DNA from: Leucobacter chromiiresistens
GTDB lineage: Bacteria > Actinomycetota > Actinomycetes > Actinomycetales > Microbacteriaceae
Length of the DNA: 64,000 nt
Reading direction: 5' to 3'
NCBI RefSeq assembly: GCF_900102345.1
Contig: NZ_FNKB01000001.1
Location: forward strand, 62,001-126,000
In this document: one piece after another, positions 1 to 8,492 of the stretch
Layout: every line of letters starts with the position of its first letter
Position numbering within the stretch: the first letter of the stretch is position 1
Position numbers and translations under genes: made by a program
Notes under the pieces: generated by a model
The model's input: only the letters and a program-made list of their open reading frames with translations
What the model was told of the DNA's origin: nothing
The model's database searches: none

Positions 1-802
1 GCACCGCTACCCCGACCGCACTCCGAACCCCGGCGAGGTCTTCTTCGAGGTGCGCGACTGGGTGGTGCAGCACCCCACCGTGCCCGAGCGGTACGTGGTG
101 AAGGGGTCGAGCCTGAACGTGCGCCGCGGCGAAGTCGTGGGCATCGCCGGCCTCATGGGCGCCGGGCGCACGGAGCTCGCGATGAGCGTCTTCGGCCGCT
201 CCTACGGCCGATTCATCTCGGGAACGCTCATGAAGGACGGCGCCGAGATCGAGGTGCCCGACGTGCCCGCCGCGATCCGGCACGGAATCGCCTACGTGAG
301 CGAGGATCGCAAATCGCTCGGGCTCAACCTCCTCGACTCGATCAAGCGCTCCATCGTCTCGGCGAAGCTCTCGAAGATCACCCACCGCGGCATGGTCGAC
401 GCGCGCGAGGAGCGCACCGTCGCGGAGCGGTACCGCACCTCGCTGCGCATCAAGACGCCCGACGTCAACAACGGCGTCTCCAGCCTCTCGGGCGGCAACC
501 AGCAGAAGGTCGTGCTGGCGAAGTGGATGTTCACCGACCCCGACCTGCTGATCCTCGACGAGCCCACCCGCGGCATCGACGTCGGCGCGAAGTACGAGAT
601 CTACTCGATCATCAACGAGCTCGCGAACGCCGGCAAGGGCGTCGTGGTGATCTCGAGCGAACTCCCCGAACTGCTCGGCATCTGCGATCGCATCTACACG
701 GTGTTCGAGGGCCGCATCACCGATTGCATCCCGGCCGACCGGGCCACCCCCGAGACGCTCATGCGCAGCATGACGTCGCTGAACGAGAAGGCGCACGCAT
801 GA
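1..802 (+). CDS. mmsA: Sugar ABC transporter ATP-binding protein, C-terminal part (5' end outside window)
   Basis: The reading frame is open from base 2 and gives 266 residues of the second ATPase half of a double-ABC sugar importer (MmsA/XylG/RbsA type), which energises uptake through the membrane permease encoded next. Visible motifs are the degenerate P-loop GLMGAGRTE near residue 50 (Arg in place of Lys, normal for the second domain of this family), the signature LSGGNQQK near 162, and Walker B LLILDEPTRGIDVG near 182. The stop overlaps the permease start by 4 bases (ATGA), so the two are translationally coupled. The first ATPase domain lies upstream of the window. The MmsA assignment rests on the neighbouring mmsB and chvE-like genes; the substrate is not certain. 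Confidence 0.9.
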   Translation, partial: HRYPDRTPNPGEVFFEVRDWVVQHPTVPERYVVKGSSLNVRRGEVVGIAGLMGAGRTELAMSVFGRSYGRFISGTLMKDGAEIEVPDVPAAIRHGIAYVSEDRKSLGLNLLDSIKRSIVSAKLSKITHRGMVDAREERTVAERYRTSLRIKTPDVNNGVSSLSGGNQQKVVLAKWMFTDPDLLILDEPTRGIDVGAKYEIYSIINELANAGKGVVVISSELPELLGICDRIYTVFEGRITDCIPADRATPETLMRSMTSLNEKAHA

Positions 803-2217
803 CCTCGACCGACACGAAGACCACGGAGCGGCACGGCTTCCGGTTCTCAGACATCCGCGGAATGTTCGGCGGCGGGCAGTCCACGGCCCGCCAGTTCGGC
901 ATCCTCGGCAGCCTGATCGCCATCATCCTGATCTTCCAGATCTTCTCCGACGGGCTGACCCTGTCGCCCGGCAACGTGATCAACGTGATGCAGCAGTACT
1001 CCTACATCCTGATCCTCGCGATCGGCATGGTGATGGTGATCATCATGGGGCACATCGACCTGTCGGTCGGATCCGTTGCGGCGTTCGTCGGCATCGTCGT
1101 CGCGAAGTCGATGTCGGAGTGGAACCTCCCCTGGTGGGGCGCCATCCTGCTCGGTCTCGGCCTCGGCGCGCTCGTCGGAGCGTGGCAGGGGCTCTGGGTG
1201 GCCTACGTCGGGGTTCCCGCCTTCATCGTGACGCTCGCGGGCATGCTCTTCTTCCGCGGCGCGAATCAGTGGATCGGCGACTCCATCTCCGTTCCCGTGC
1301 CCCGCGAGTTCGTGACCATCGGGGCGGGCTACCTGCCCGAGATCGCCGGGATCCCGATCCCCTACAACGTGCCCACCCTCATTCTCGGCGTGCTGGCCGC
1401 GGCATGGCTCGTGTTCTTCGAGTGGCGCACCCGCCGGCAGCAGAAGAAGATGGGGTCGGAGCGCGCTCCCCTCTGGGTGAGCGTCGTCAAGGTGGTGCTC
1501 CTCTGCGCGGTGATCCTCGGCGCCGCACTGCTCTTCGGCAGCGGCCGCCCCGGCACCAGCTTCCCCGTCTCCGGCATCATCCTGCTGGCGCTCGTGATCC
1601 TCTACTCGTTCGTCACGAACCACACCGTGTTCGGCCGCCACATCTACGCCGTCGGCGGCAACCGTCAGGCTGCGAAGCTCTCGGGGGTGAAGGATCGCCG
1701 AGTCGACTTCTTCGTCATGATGAACATGTCGGTGCTCGCCGCCGTGGCGGGCATGATCTTCGTCGCCCGCTCGCAGGCCTCGGGCCCGCAGGACGGCAAC
1801 GGCTGGGAGCTCGACGCGATCGCGGCGGTGTTCATCGGAGGCGCCGCCGTCTCGGGCGGCATCGGAACGGTGATCGGCTCGATCATCGGCGGGCTCGTGA
1901 TGGCGTTCCTCAACAACGGCATGCAGCTGCTCAGCTTCGGCGCCGACACGGTGCAGATGGTGAAGGGCGCCGTGCTGCTCGTCGCCGTCGGCATCGACGC
2001 CTACAACAAGCAGCAGGGCCGCCCCTCCGTGCTCGGCTTCCTCACGAAGCGGCGGAGGCCCGCGGGCGAGTTCGCCGGCATCGACACGACCCCCATCGGC
2101 GCCCGCGCCATGGAGGCGCCCCCCGCCGCGCCGCCCGCGCCCAGCCCGCGCAGCACCACCACCCAGACTCCTCCCGCCGCAGACGACAGCGCGACGAAGG
2201 AACCCGGCTCTCGCTGA
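799..2217 (+). CDS. mmsB: Multiple-sugar ABC transporter permease
   Basis: 472 residues, an inner-membrane permease of the BPD_transp_2 family (MmsB/XylH/GguB). Several hydrophobic segments are visible, such as ILIFQIF near 39 and ILILAIGMVMVIIMGHIDLSVGS, which is a family hallmark. A hydrophilic insertion with Arg/Gln/Lys (about residues 210-225) and a Pro/Ala-rich cytoplasmic tail (from about 425) follow the MmsB architecture. The ATG lies inside the stop of the upstream ATPase gene (ATGA overlap). The protein forms the channel through which sugar delivered by the downstream binding lipoprotein is imported. Family call is firm; the exact sugar is inferred only as a monosaccharide. Confidence 0.9.
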   Translation: MTSTDTKTTERHGFRFSDIRGMFGGGQSTARQFGILGSLIAIILIFQIFSDGLTLSPGNVINVMQQYSYILILAIGMVMVIIMGHIDLSVGSVAAFVGIVVAKSMSEWNLPWWGAILLGLGLGALVGAWQGLWVAYVGVPAFIVTLAGMLFFRGANQWIGDSISVPVPREFVTIGAGYLPEIAGIPIPYNVPTLILGVLAAAWLVFFEWRTRRQQKKMGSERAPLWVSVVKVVLLCAVILGAALLFGSGRPGTSFPVSGIILLALVILYSFVTNHTVFGRHIYAVGGNRQAAKLSGVKDRRVDFFVMMNMSVLAAVAGMIFVARSQASGPQDGNGWELDAIAAVFIGGAAVSGGIGTVIGSIIGGLVMAFLNNGMQLLSFGADTVQMVKGAVLLVAVGIDAYNKQQGRPSVLGFLTKRRRPAGEFAGIDTTPIGARAMEAPPAAPPAPSPRSTTTQTPPAADDSATKEPGSR

Positions 2218-2252
2218 CGAGAGTTCGACGATCAGAGAAAGTGAAAGCAACC

Positions 2253-3383
2253 ATGAAGCACAGACTCCTCCTCTCCACGGGCGCGCTGCTCGCCGCAGCA
2301 GCCCTGGCGCTCACCGGGTGCTCCTCGGAGCGCGGCGGCGACTCCGGCGGCTCGGGCGGCTCCGACTCGGGCGCCGCATCGACCGGGTTCGAAGAGGGCG
2401 CCACCATCGGCGTCGCACTCCCCGATAAGACGAGCGAGAACTGGGTGCTCGCCGGCAAGCTGTTCACCGACGGGCTCGAAGAGGCCGGCTACAAGGCCGA
2501 CGTGCAGTACGCGCCGGCGTCGAACACGGTCGCCGAGCAGCAGAACCAGATCCAAGCCATGGTGACCGGCGGCGCGAAGGTCATCGTCATCGGCGCGAAG
2601 GACGGCAAGCAGCTCGCCACCCAGGTGCAGGCCGCGAAGGATGCGGGCGCCACCGTCATCGCCTACGACCGCCTCATCGAGAACACCGACGCCCTCGACT
2701 ACTACGTGGCGTTCGACAACTTCAAGGTGGGCCAGCTGCAGGGCCAGGCGCTGCTCGACGGTCTCGAGGAGCGCACCGACCACGACGCGCCCTACAACAT
2801 CGAGCTGTTCTCGGGATCGACCGACGACGCGAACTCGGCCGTCTTCTTCAACGGTGCGATGGACGTGCTGCAGCCGAAGATCGACGACGGCACCCTCGTC
2901 GTCGCCTCGGGCCAGACCGACATCCAGCAGACCGCCACCGCCGGGTGGAAGGCCGAGAACGCGCAGAGCCGCATGGATACGATCCTCACCTCCGCCTACA
3001 GCGACACGGAGCTCGACGGCGTGCTCTCGCCGAACGACACCCTGGCGCGCGCCGTGCTGACGTCGGTCGAGCAGGCCGGCAAGCCGCTGCCCGTGGTGAC
3101 CGGCCAGGACTCCGAGGTCGAGTCGGTGCGCTCCATCATGGAGGGCAAGCAGTACTCGACGATCAACAAGGACACGGCGCTGCTCGTCGAGCAGACCATC
3201 ACCATGATCGGCCAGCTGCAGCAGGGCGAAGAGGTCGACGTGAACGACACCGACCAGTACGACAACGGCTCGAAGGTGGTGCCGGCGTACCTCCTCGATC
3301 CGGTGATCGTCACGCAGGAGAACGCGGCCGACGCGTACCAGAACGTGCCGAACCTGCTGGAGATCGTCGAAGAGTACCGCTGA
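2253..3383 (+). CDS. chvE: Multiple-sugar ABC transporter substrate-binding lipoprotein
   Basis: 376 residues. The N-terminus is a lipoprotein signal: basic MKHR, a hydrophobic run, then the lipobox ALTGC with the acylated Cys near residue 25, followed by a Gly/Ser-rich tether. The remainder is a periplasmic-binding-protein-type fold (Peripla_BP_4) like ChvE: IGVALPDKTSENWV, the VIAYDRLI strand, and YYVAFDNFKVGQLQG. It captures sugar outside the membrane and hands it to the MmsAB importer encoded just upstream, 35 bp away. An imperfect GC hairpin follows the stop (3408-3452), so the following epimerase gene may be expressed at a lower level. ChvE/XylF-like family is clear; specificity for several aldoses is known for relatives, not shown here. 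Confidence 0.88.
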   Translation: MKHRLLLSTGALLAAAALALTGCSSERGGDSGGSGGSDSGAASTGFEEGATIGVALPDKTSENWVLAGKLFTDGLEEAGYKADVQYAPASNTVAEQQNQIQAMVTGGAKVIVIGAKDGKQLATQVQAAKDAGATVIAYDRLIENTDALDYYVAFDNFKVGQLQGQALLDGLEERTDHDAPYNIELFSGSTDDANSAVFFNGAMDVLQPKIDDGTLVVASGQTDIQQTATAGWKAENAQSRMDTILTSAYSDTELDGVLSPNDTLARAVLTSVEQAGKPLPVVTGQDSEVESVRSIMEGKQYSTINKDTALLVEQTITMIGQLQQGEEVDVNDTDQYDNGSKVVPAYLLDPVIVTQENAADAYQNVPNLLEIVEEYR

Positions 3384-3407
3384 GGCTCGTGAGTTCGACG
3401 CACTGAG

Positions 3408-3452
3408 CTGCGCCGGGGCGCGGCGGGATCCCTCCTCCGCTCCCCGGCGCAG
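3408..3452 (+). terminator. Hairpin between chvE and the epimerase gene
   Basis: A perfect 11-bp inverted repeat (3408-3418 with 3442-3452, arm CTGCGCCGGGG) closes a 23-nt loop. There is no clear U-run, so it may be a partial terminator or mRNA-stabilising structure that sets different expression of the transporter and the downstream AGE gene. Confidence 0.5.
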
Positions 3453-3473
3453 CGCCGTTTGGAAAGGCTGCAC

Positions 3474-4742
3474 ATGACCGACCATCGCACCGCCGGCGCC
3501 GACGAGCGCTTCGCCATCGACTCCCCCGCGCACCGCGCCTGGCTCGAGCAGCAGACCGACCGGCTGCTCGCCTTCTCGGAGCCCGCACTCGACCCGAGCG
3601 GCGGGTTCAGCTGGCTCGACGACGCGGGTGCACCGGTACCCTCCGCGGGCTCGCAGCTCTGGATCGCCGGCCGGTACACCTACTGCGCGGTGCTCGGGCA
3701 CCTGCTCGGGGCGCCGGGCCAGGCCGAGCGGGTGGAGCACGGGCTCGCCTTCCTCCGCTCCGGCGCGCTGCGCGACCCCGTGCACGGCGGCTGGTTCGTC
3801 ACGGCCGGCGCCGCCGACGACGCCGCGAACTCCGACGCCAAGGAGAGCTACGGGCACGCGTTCGTGCTGCTCGCCGCAGCCTCGGCGAAACTGGCCGGTT
3901 TCGATGCGGACGATCTCTACACCGATGCCTTCGCCGTGCTCGAGCGCTGGTGGGAGGCCGACGCGTCGATGTACGCGGACACGTGGAGTCGCGACTTCAC
4001 CGTGCTCGACCCGTATCGCGGGGCGAACCCGAACATGCACCTCGTCGAGGCCGGGCTGCTCGCGTACGAGGCCGACGGCGACCGGCGCCACGTCGAGCGG
4101 TCGACCGCCATCGCGCGGCGACTGATCGGCGACGTCACCGCGAACAACGCGTGGCGCCTGCCCGAGCACTACCGCGAGGACTGGACCCCCGACCCCGAGT
4201 ACGGCGCCGACTCCCCCGACAGCCACTTCCGCCCGTACGGGGCGACCGTGGGGCACTGGCTCGAATGGGCGCGCCTGCTCGTCGCCCTCGAGACCGCGCA
4301 GCGCGACGCCACGGGCACGGCCGACGCCTGGCTGATCGACGCGGCGCGCAGCCTCTTCAACCGCGCCGTCGCCGACGCGTGGGACGAGCGCCGCGGGGGC
4401 TTCGCCTTCAGCACCGACTGGACTGGACGGGTGCTGAACGACCACCGCTTCCACTGGGTCATCGCCGAGGCCATCGGCACCGCCGCCGTGCTCTTCCGCG
4501 CAACGGGCGACGCGGCGTACGCCGAATGGTACGCCCGCTTCTGGGCGTACGCCGCGAGCCGACACATCGAGGCCGACGGCAGCTGGATCCACGAGCTCGA
4601 CGCCGACGGGGCCCCCGCGAACGGCACGTGGAGCGGCAAGCCCGACCTGTACCACGCGCTGCAGGCGACGCTCTTCGCGCGCCTGCCCGCGACGCGCAGC
4701 CTGACGCACGGCCTGCGATCCGGCGCCCTCGCCTCGCCCTGA
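3474..4742 (+). CDS. AGE-family sugar epimerase/isomerase (N-acylglucosamine 2-epimerase superfamily)
   Basis: 422 residues, the usual length for the (alpha/alpha)6-barrel AGE family, whose members interconvert mannose and fructose, or epimerise N-acylglucosamine or cellobiose at C2. Family-like segments include RYTYCAVLGHLLG near 65, HGGWF near 105, SYGHAFVLLAAAS near 127, NPNMHLVEAGLLAYE near 185, and the C-terminal SGKPDLYHALQATL. The ATG at 3474 is preceded by GGAAAGG at 3461-3467; an in-frame TTG at 3459 lacks such a site. The gene follows the sugar importer on the same strand, so it probably converts the imported aldose to a ketose (D-mannose isomerase-like). That substrate is an inference from context. 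Confidence 0.82.
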   Translation: MTDHRTAGADERFAIDSPAHRAWLEQQTDRLLAFSEPALDPSGGFSWLDDAGAPVPSAGSQLWIAGRYTYCAVLGHLLGAPGQAERVEHGLAFLRSGALRDPVHGGWFVTAGAADDAANSDAKESYGHAFVLLAAASAKLAGFDADDLYTDAFAVLERWWEADASMYADTWSRDFTVLDPYRGANPNMHLVEAGLLAYEADGDRRHVERSTAIARRLIGDVTANNAWRLPEHYREDWTPDPEYGADSPDSHFRPYGATVGHWLEWARLLVALETAQRDATGTADAWLIDAARSLFNRAVADAWDERRGGFAFSTDWTGRVLNDHRFHWVIAEAIGTAAVLFRATGDAAYAEWYARFWAYAASRHIEADGSWIHELDADGAPANGTWSGKPDLYHALQATLFARLPATRSLTHGLRSGALASP

Positions 4743-4771
4743 CCGCGACCCGCGCCCCTCACTCGACGACT

Positions 4772-4825
4772 CGGGGCCGGCACCGGGGGCGTGCCACGGA
4801 CGTGGCGCCTCCGATGCCGGCCCCG
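4772..4825. terminator. Bidirectional terminator between convergent genes
   Basis: A perfect 11-bp stem (CGGGGCCGGCA at 4772-4782 with its complement at 4815-4825) plus an inner GCCAC/GTGGC pairing lies between the AGE gene (+) and the dehydrogenase gene (-). It fits termination from both sides. Confidence 0.7.
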
Positions 4826-4858
4826 ATTCAGTGCGCGCGGGTGACGGCGGGCGAGCCG

Positions 4859-5896
4859 TCAGCCCGCGATCTCCACGAGCACCTTGACCTGCTCGGGGTC
4901 GTTCGACGCGTCGAACGCCTGCTGCGCCTCGTCGAGGGAGAAGACGCCCGTGATGAGCTCGTCGAGGGGCAGACGGCGCTCACGCAGCAGCCCGATCGCC
5001 ACCTCCACGTCCGTGCGCACGTACATGAGATTGCCGAGCAGCGAGATCTCCCGATCCTGGATCAGCTCGAGGTCGACCGTGGTCGGCCCCGCGGGCACGC
5101 CCACGGTCATCACCGTGCCGCCCTTCTCCAGCAGTTCGATCGCGAGGCGCACCGTCGACTCGCGCGACACGCAGTCGAACACCACGTCGGCCTTGCCGCC
5201 GAGCTCGCGCAGCGCGGCCTCCGCGGCATCGGGGGCGCTCGAATCGAAGCTGCCGGTGGCGCCGAGGCGCTCGGCGCGGGCGCGCTTCGACTCCAGCAGG
5301 TCGGCGACGACGACCGCCTCGGCCCCGGCGTGCAGCGCCGCGATGGTGACGAACAGCCCGATGGGGCCGGCGCCGAGCACCACGACGCGCGCGCCCGTGA
5401 GGTCCCCGGCGCGGCGCACCGCGTGCACGGGCGTCGCGAGGGGCTCGATGAGGGCGGCCTCGCGGTCGCTCAGATCGTCGGGCAGCGGGATGACACGGTC
5501 TGCGGCGATGGTGAAGCGATCCGTCATGCCGCCCGGGGTCTGGCACCCGAACACGTCGAGGGTCGCGCAGATGTTGTAGCGCCCGCGCCGGCAGGGGGTG
5601 CACTCGCCGCAGGCGAGGTTCGGCTCGACCACGACGCGCCGCCCGACCAGGTCGGCGGGAGCCCCGTCGCCCGCGGCCTCGACGACGCCGATGACCTCGT
5701 GCCCGGGCCAGAACGGCAGCGACATGAAGGGGTGACGGCCGTGCGCCGCGTGCACATCGGAGCCGCAGATGCCCACGATGGTGGAGCGCACGAGCACCTC
5801 GTTCGCGCCCGCGACCGGGGCGGGCACCTGCTCGACGCGGATGTCATCGGCCGCGTTGACGACGATGCGCCGCACCGCGTTCTGCACGTCGCTCAT
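4859..5896 (-). CDS. Zinc-dependent medium-chain alcohol/polyol dehydrogenase
   Basis: 345 residues. The N-terminal GroES-like catalytic domain has GICGSD (catalytic-zinc Cys near 41), GHE, and the structural-zinc cluster CGECTPCRRGRYNIC. The C-terminal Rossmann domain has GAGPIG near 172. It belongs to the sorbitol/threonine/threitol dehydrogenase group and should oxidise a secondary alcohol of a polyol with NAD(P)+ to a ketose. The start overlaps the stop of the upstream SDR by one base (TGATG), making it the last gene of the six-gene operon. It shares its family with the 6715-7752 product, so the operon has two Zn dehydrogenases that may act on different polyols or positions. Exact substrate unknown. 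Confidence 0.88.
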   Translation of the reverse strand: MSDVQNAVRRIVVNAADDIRVEQVPAPVAGANEVLVRSTIVGICGSDVHAAHGRHPFMSLPFWPGHEVIGVVEAAGDGAPADLVGRRVVVEPNLACGECTPCRRGRYNICATLDVFGCQTPGGMTDRFTIAADRVIPLPDDLSDREAALIEPLATPVHAVRRAGDLTGARVVVLGAGPIGLFVTIAALHAGAEAVVVADLLESKRARAERLGATGSFDSSAPDAAEAALRELGGKADVVFDCVSRESTVRLAIELLEKGGTVMTVGVPAGPTTVDLELIQDREISLLGNLMYVRTDVEVAIGLLRERRLPLDELITGVFSLDEAQQAFDASNDPEQVKVLVEIAG

Positions 5897-6654
5897 CAGA
5901 CGGCCGTGTATCCGCCGTCGGCGACGAGCACCGAGCCCGTGATGAACGATGCGGCGTCGCTCGCGAGGAAGACGACGCTCGGCGCGATCTCCTCGGGCAG
6001 GGCGAACCGCTGCTGCGGGGCGTCCTCGATCCAGTAGCGCTGGAACTCGGGGTTGTCGACCGGGGCCATCTCCGTCTTCACGTAGCCCGGGGCCACGGCG
6101 TTCACGCGGATGTTCAGGGGCGCCCACTCGACCGCGAGCGACTTCGTGAGGTGGTGCACGGCCGCCTTCGACGCGTTGTAGGCCGGCTGCCACTGCGGGC
6201 GGTTGACGATCAGACCCGACATCGAGCCGATGTTCACCTGCGAGCCGCCCCCGATCTCGCGCATGTGCTCGCCGACGGCGACGCTCGCCTTCCAGAGCGC
6301 GCGCACGTTCAGATCCCACACGGCATCCCACTGCTCATCGGTGACGCTCCACGACTCTCCGTGGAAGCAGGTGCCGGCGTTGTTCACGAGGATGTCGATG
6401 CGGCCGAGGCCCGCCTTGGCCTCCTCGACCATGCGGGTGATCTGGGCGTCATCGGTGATGTCGGCGGTGATCGCGACGAACTCGAAGCCGCGCTCGGCGG
6501 CCTCCGCGACGACCTGCGCGTTGCGCTCGGCGCTGCGCCCGGCGATCGCGACGCGCGCGCCCGCCTCTGCGAGCCCGAAGGCGAACGCCTTGCCGAGCCC
6601 CTGGTTGCCGCCGGTGACGAGGGCGGTCTTGCCCTCGAGGCTGAACGAAGTCAT
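5896..6654 (-). CDS. Short-chain dehydrogenase/reductase (polyol/ketose type)
   Basis: 252 residues, classical SDR. The NAD(P)-binding TGGNQGLGKAFA lies near 14, NNAG near 90, and the catalytic Tyr/Lys motif YNASK near 160, followed by the PG-type segment VNAVAPGYVKTEM. The C-terminus DGGYTAV is typical. Similar sequences are gluconate 5-dehydrogenases, D-threitol and sorbitol dehydrogenases. It sits between two Zn-dependent dehydrogenases of the same operon (60 bp after the upstream one, one-base overlap with the next), so it most likely oxidises a polyol or reduces a ketose in the same pathway. Substrate not readable from sequence. Confidence 0.88.
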   Translation of the reverse strand: MTSFSLEGKTALVTGGNQGLGKAFAFGLAEAGARVAIAGRSAERNAQVVAEAAERGFEFVAITADITDDAQITRMVEEAKAGLGRIDILVNNAGTCFHGESWSVTDEQWDAVWDLNVRALWKASVAVGEHMREIGGGSQVNIGSMSGLIVNRPQWQPAYNASKAAVHHLTKSLAVEWAPLNIRVNAVAPGYVKTEMAPVDNPEFQRYWIEDAPQQRFALPEEIAPSVVFLASDAASFITGSVLVADGGYTAV

Positions 6655-6714
6655 GTGTCGTGTCCTTTTCGTAGGTGTGCGGGTGCGACGCGGGTCGCGT
6701 GACGTGCTGGCGGC

Positions 6715-7752
6715 TCAGCGAGCCGGGTAGACGACCGACTTGAGGCTGTCGGGGTCGGTGTCGCTCTCGAGCGCCTGCGCCACCTCGTCGAGGCCGAAGC
6801 GCCCCGTGACGAGCGAGTCGAGATCGACCTGCCCGTTCGCGACGAGCTGGATGGCGACGGGCCAGGTCTCGGTGTAGCGGAAGATGCCCGTGACGGTGAT
6901 CTCGCGGTTCTGGATGTCTTCGACCGGAAGCGTCATCTCGGGGTTGCCGAGACCGACGAGCACCGCGGTGCCCGCGGGCCGCACGGCGCGGATGCCCGAC
7001 TGCACGGCGGGGGCGGCCCCGCTCGCGTCGATGAACGCGTCGATCGGCACGTCGAGGTCCGCGGGGTTCTGGGTGCGCGGGTCGATGACGCGGGTGGCGC
7101 CGTACTGCAGCGCGCGCTCGCGGCGGGCCTCGACGAGGTCGGACACGATCACCTCGCCCGCGCCGAATGCGCGCGCGGTCTGGGCGGTGATGATGCCGAT
7201 CGGGCCCGCGCCCGCGATGAGCACCGTGGAGCCGGGCACGATGCCCGCCTTGCGCACGGAGGTGATGGCGACGGAGAGGGGCTCGAGCAGTGCGGCGGCC
7301 TCATCGGTCACGGAGTCGGGCACGTCGTGCGCGAACGCCGACTGGATGGTCACGAACTCCGTGAACGCGCCGTCGATCGGCGGCGTGGCGTAGAACTCCA
7401 TGTCGGGGCAGAGGTTGTACCTGCCGATGCGGCATTCGCGGCAGCGGCCGCAGGGGCGCTGCGGTTCGATGGCGACGCGGCGGCCGACGCGGGCGGGATC
7501 GACGCGCTCGCCGACCGCGACGATCACGCCGCCGACCTCGTGCCCGAGCACGAGCGGAGCGTCGACGACGAAGTCGCCGATGCGCCCCTCGCGGAAGTAG
7601 TGCACGTCGGAGCCGCAGACGCCCACGGCGCCGACGCGCACGAGCACCTCGTCGGCGGCGGGCTTCGGCACCGGGCGCTCCTCGATGGTGAGGTCGCGGG
7701 TGCCGAGGAGCACGCTGGCGCGCATCCGCTCGGGGATCTCTGGGTGGGTCAT
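6715..7752 (-). CDS. Zinc-dependent sorbitol/xylitol dehydrogenase-like protein
   Basis: 345 residues, medium-chain dehydrogenase family. Visible are GVCGSDVHYF (catalytic zinc Cys near 43), GHEVGGVI (His-Glu near 68), the structural zinc cluster CGRCRECRIGRYNLC, and Rossmann GAGPIG near 173. The GVCGSDVHYFREGRIGDFVV stretch is typical of sorbitol and xylitol dehydrogenases, which convert polyols to 2-ketoses with NAD+. Its start overlaps the stop of the RPE-like epimerase gene by 4 bases (ATGA). The kinase and epimerase genes directly upstream suit a route polyol to ketose to ketose phosphate. Xylitol, arabitol or sorbitol are all possible. Confidence 0.88.
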   Translation of the reverse strand: MTHPEIPERMRASVLLGTRDLTIEERPVPKPAADEVLVRVGAVGVCGSDVHYFREGRIGDFVVDAPLVLGHEVGGVIVAVGERVDPARVGRRVAIEPQRPCGRCRECRIGRYNLCPDMEFYATPPIDGAFTEFVTIQSAFAHDVPDSVTDEAAALLEPLSVAITSVRKAGIVPGSTVLIAGAGPIGIITAQTARAFGAGEVIVSDLVEARRERALQYGATRVIDPRTQNPADLDVPIDAFIDASGAAPAVQSGIRAVRPAGTAVLVGLGNPEMTLPVEDIQNREITVTGIFRYTETWPVAIQLVANGQVDLDSLVTGRFGLDEVAQALESDTDPDSLKSVVYPAR

Positions 7753-8492
7753 GGCTGTTCTCCTCGTACTGCTTCGGGGGGCTCGGGGTCGAGCAGGGCT
7801 CGGCCGACGACGACATGGTGGGCGCCGAGCGCGATGGCGCGGCGTGCGATGGCGGCGTCGACGCCGCCGTCGACGCCGACCTGCACGTTCGGGGCGAGGC
7901 GGGGGATGCGGTCGAGCAGCTCGGGGCGCGCGGCGTCGCGGGTGCCCGGCTCGATCAGCATGATGAGGGCGCCCGTCGCGTCGGCGCGGAGCGGAGCGGG
8001 ATCGTCACCGGGTGCGAGCACCGTCCACACCTCGCCGCCGGCGGCGCGGAACGCCTCGGTCAGCGCCGCGTCCGACGCGATGTCGACGGGCAGAGCCGCG
8101 CGCTGGGCGCCGATCGCGGCGGCGACCTCGAGCACCGCGGCGATCTCGGCTCGCAGGCGCGACGCGAACTCCGGGCCCGCGCCGTGCTGCGCTCCGGTGA
8201 GCACGATGAGGTGCACCTCGAGCAGGGAATCGGGGTGGCGGGCGCCGCAGGCCCGCAGCTCGGCGATCGTAATGCCGCGGTGCGCGGGCTCGCCGTGCGC
8301 GTCGCGGTCGAGGATGACGTCGAGGTGCATCGGCAGTCCGGCGTCCGCGAAGCGGTCGGCGGCCGCCTCCCGCTCGCCCTGCGGCGCGGCGTACAGGCTC
8401 CCGTACACGGCTCCCTCCGGCAGCTCCCCGATCCACCCGGCGTTCGGCAGCGCGCGCACCGCGTCGCGGGCTGCGAGCTGCGGGGCCGTCAC
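7749..8492 (-). CDS. Divergent ribulose-phosphate 3-epimerase-like TIM-barrel protein
   Basis: 247 residues from a GTG start that overlaps the stop of the kinase gene (GTGA). The RPE fold is suggested by a strand ending in MHLDVILDRD near 64 (metal-binding His/Asp), LEVHLIV near 100, the catalytic VGVDGGVD near 215, and the phosphate-binding VVGRALL near 238. Compared with true RPE the sequence is diverged: an extra loop (DRDAHGEPAHRG) follows the first Asp, and the N-terminus is altered. In the operon it would epimerise the ketose phosphate made by the FGGY kinase, for example D-xylulose-5-P to D-ribulose-5-P or a hexulose-6-P at C3 or C4. Coordinates are firm; function is an inference from fold and context. 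Confidence 0.75.
   Translation of the reverse strand: MTAPQLAARDAVRALPNAGWIGELPEGAVYGSLYAAPQGEREAAADRFADAGLPMHLDVILDRDAHGEPAHRGITIAELRACGARHPDSLLEVHLIVLTGAQHGAGPEFASRLRAEIAAVLEVAAAIGAQRAALPVDIASDAALTEAFRAAGGEVWTVLAPGDDPAPLRADATGALIMLIEPGTRDAARPELLDRIPRLAPNVQVGVDGGVDAAIARRAIALGAHHVVVGRALLDPEPPEAVRGEQP

Noticed and set aside
2232-4709. Long open frame antisense to the chvE and AGE genes (about 825 codons)
   Set aside because: It is Arg/Val/Gly-rich, has no recognisable domain, and covers two genes with clear families on the other strand. High GC makes such antisense frames common.
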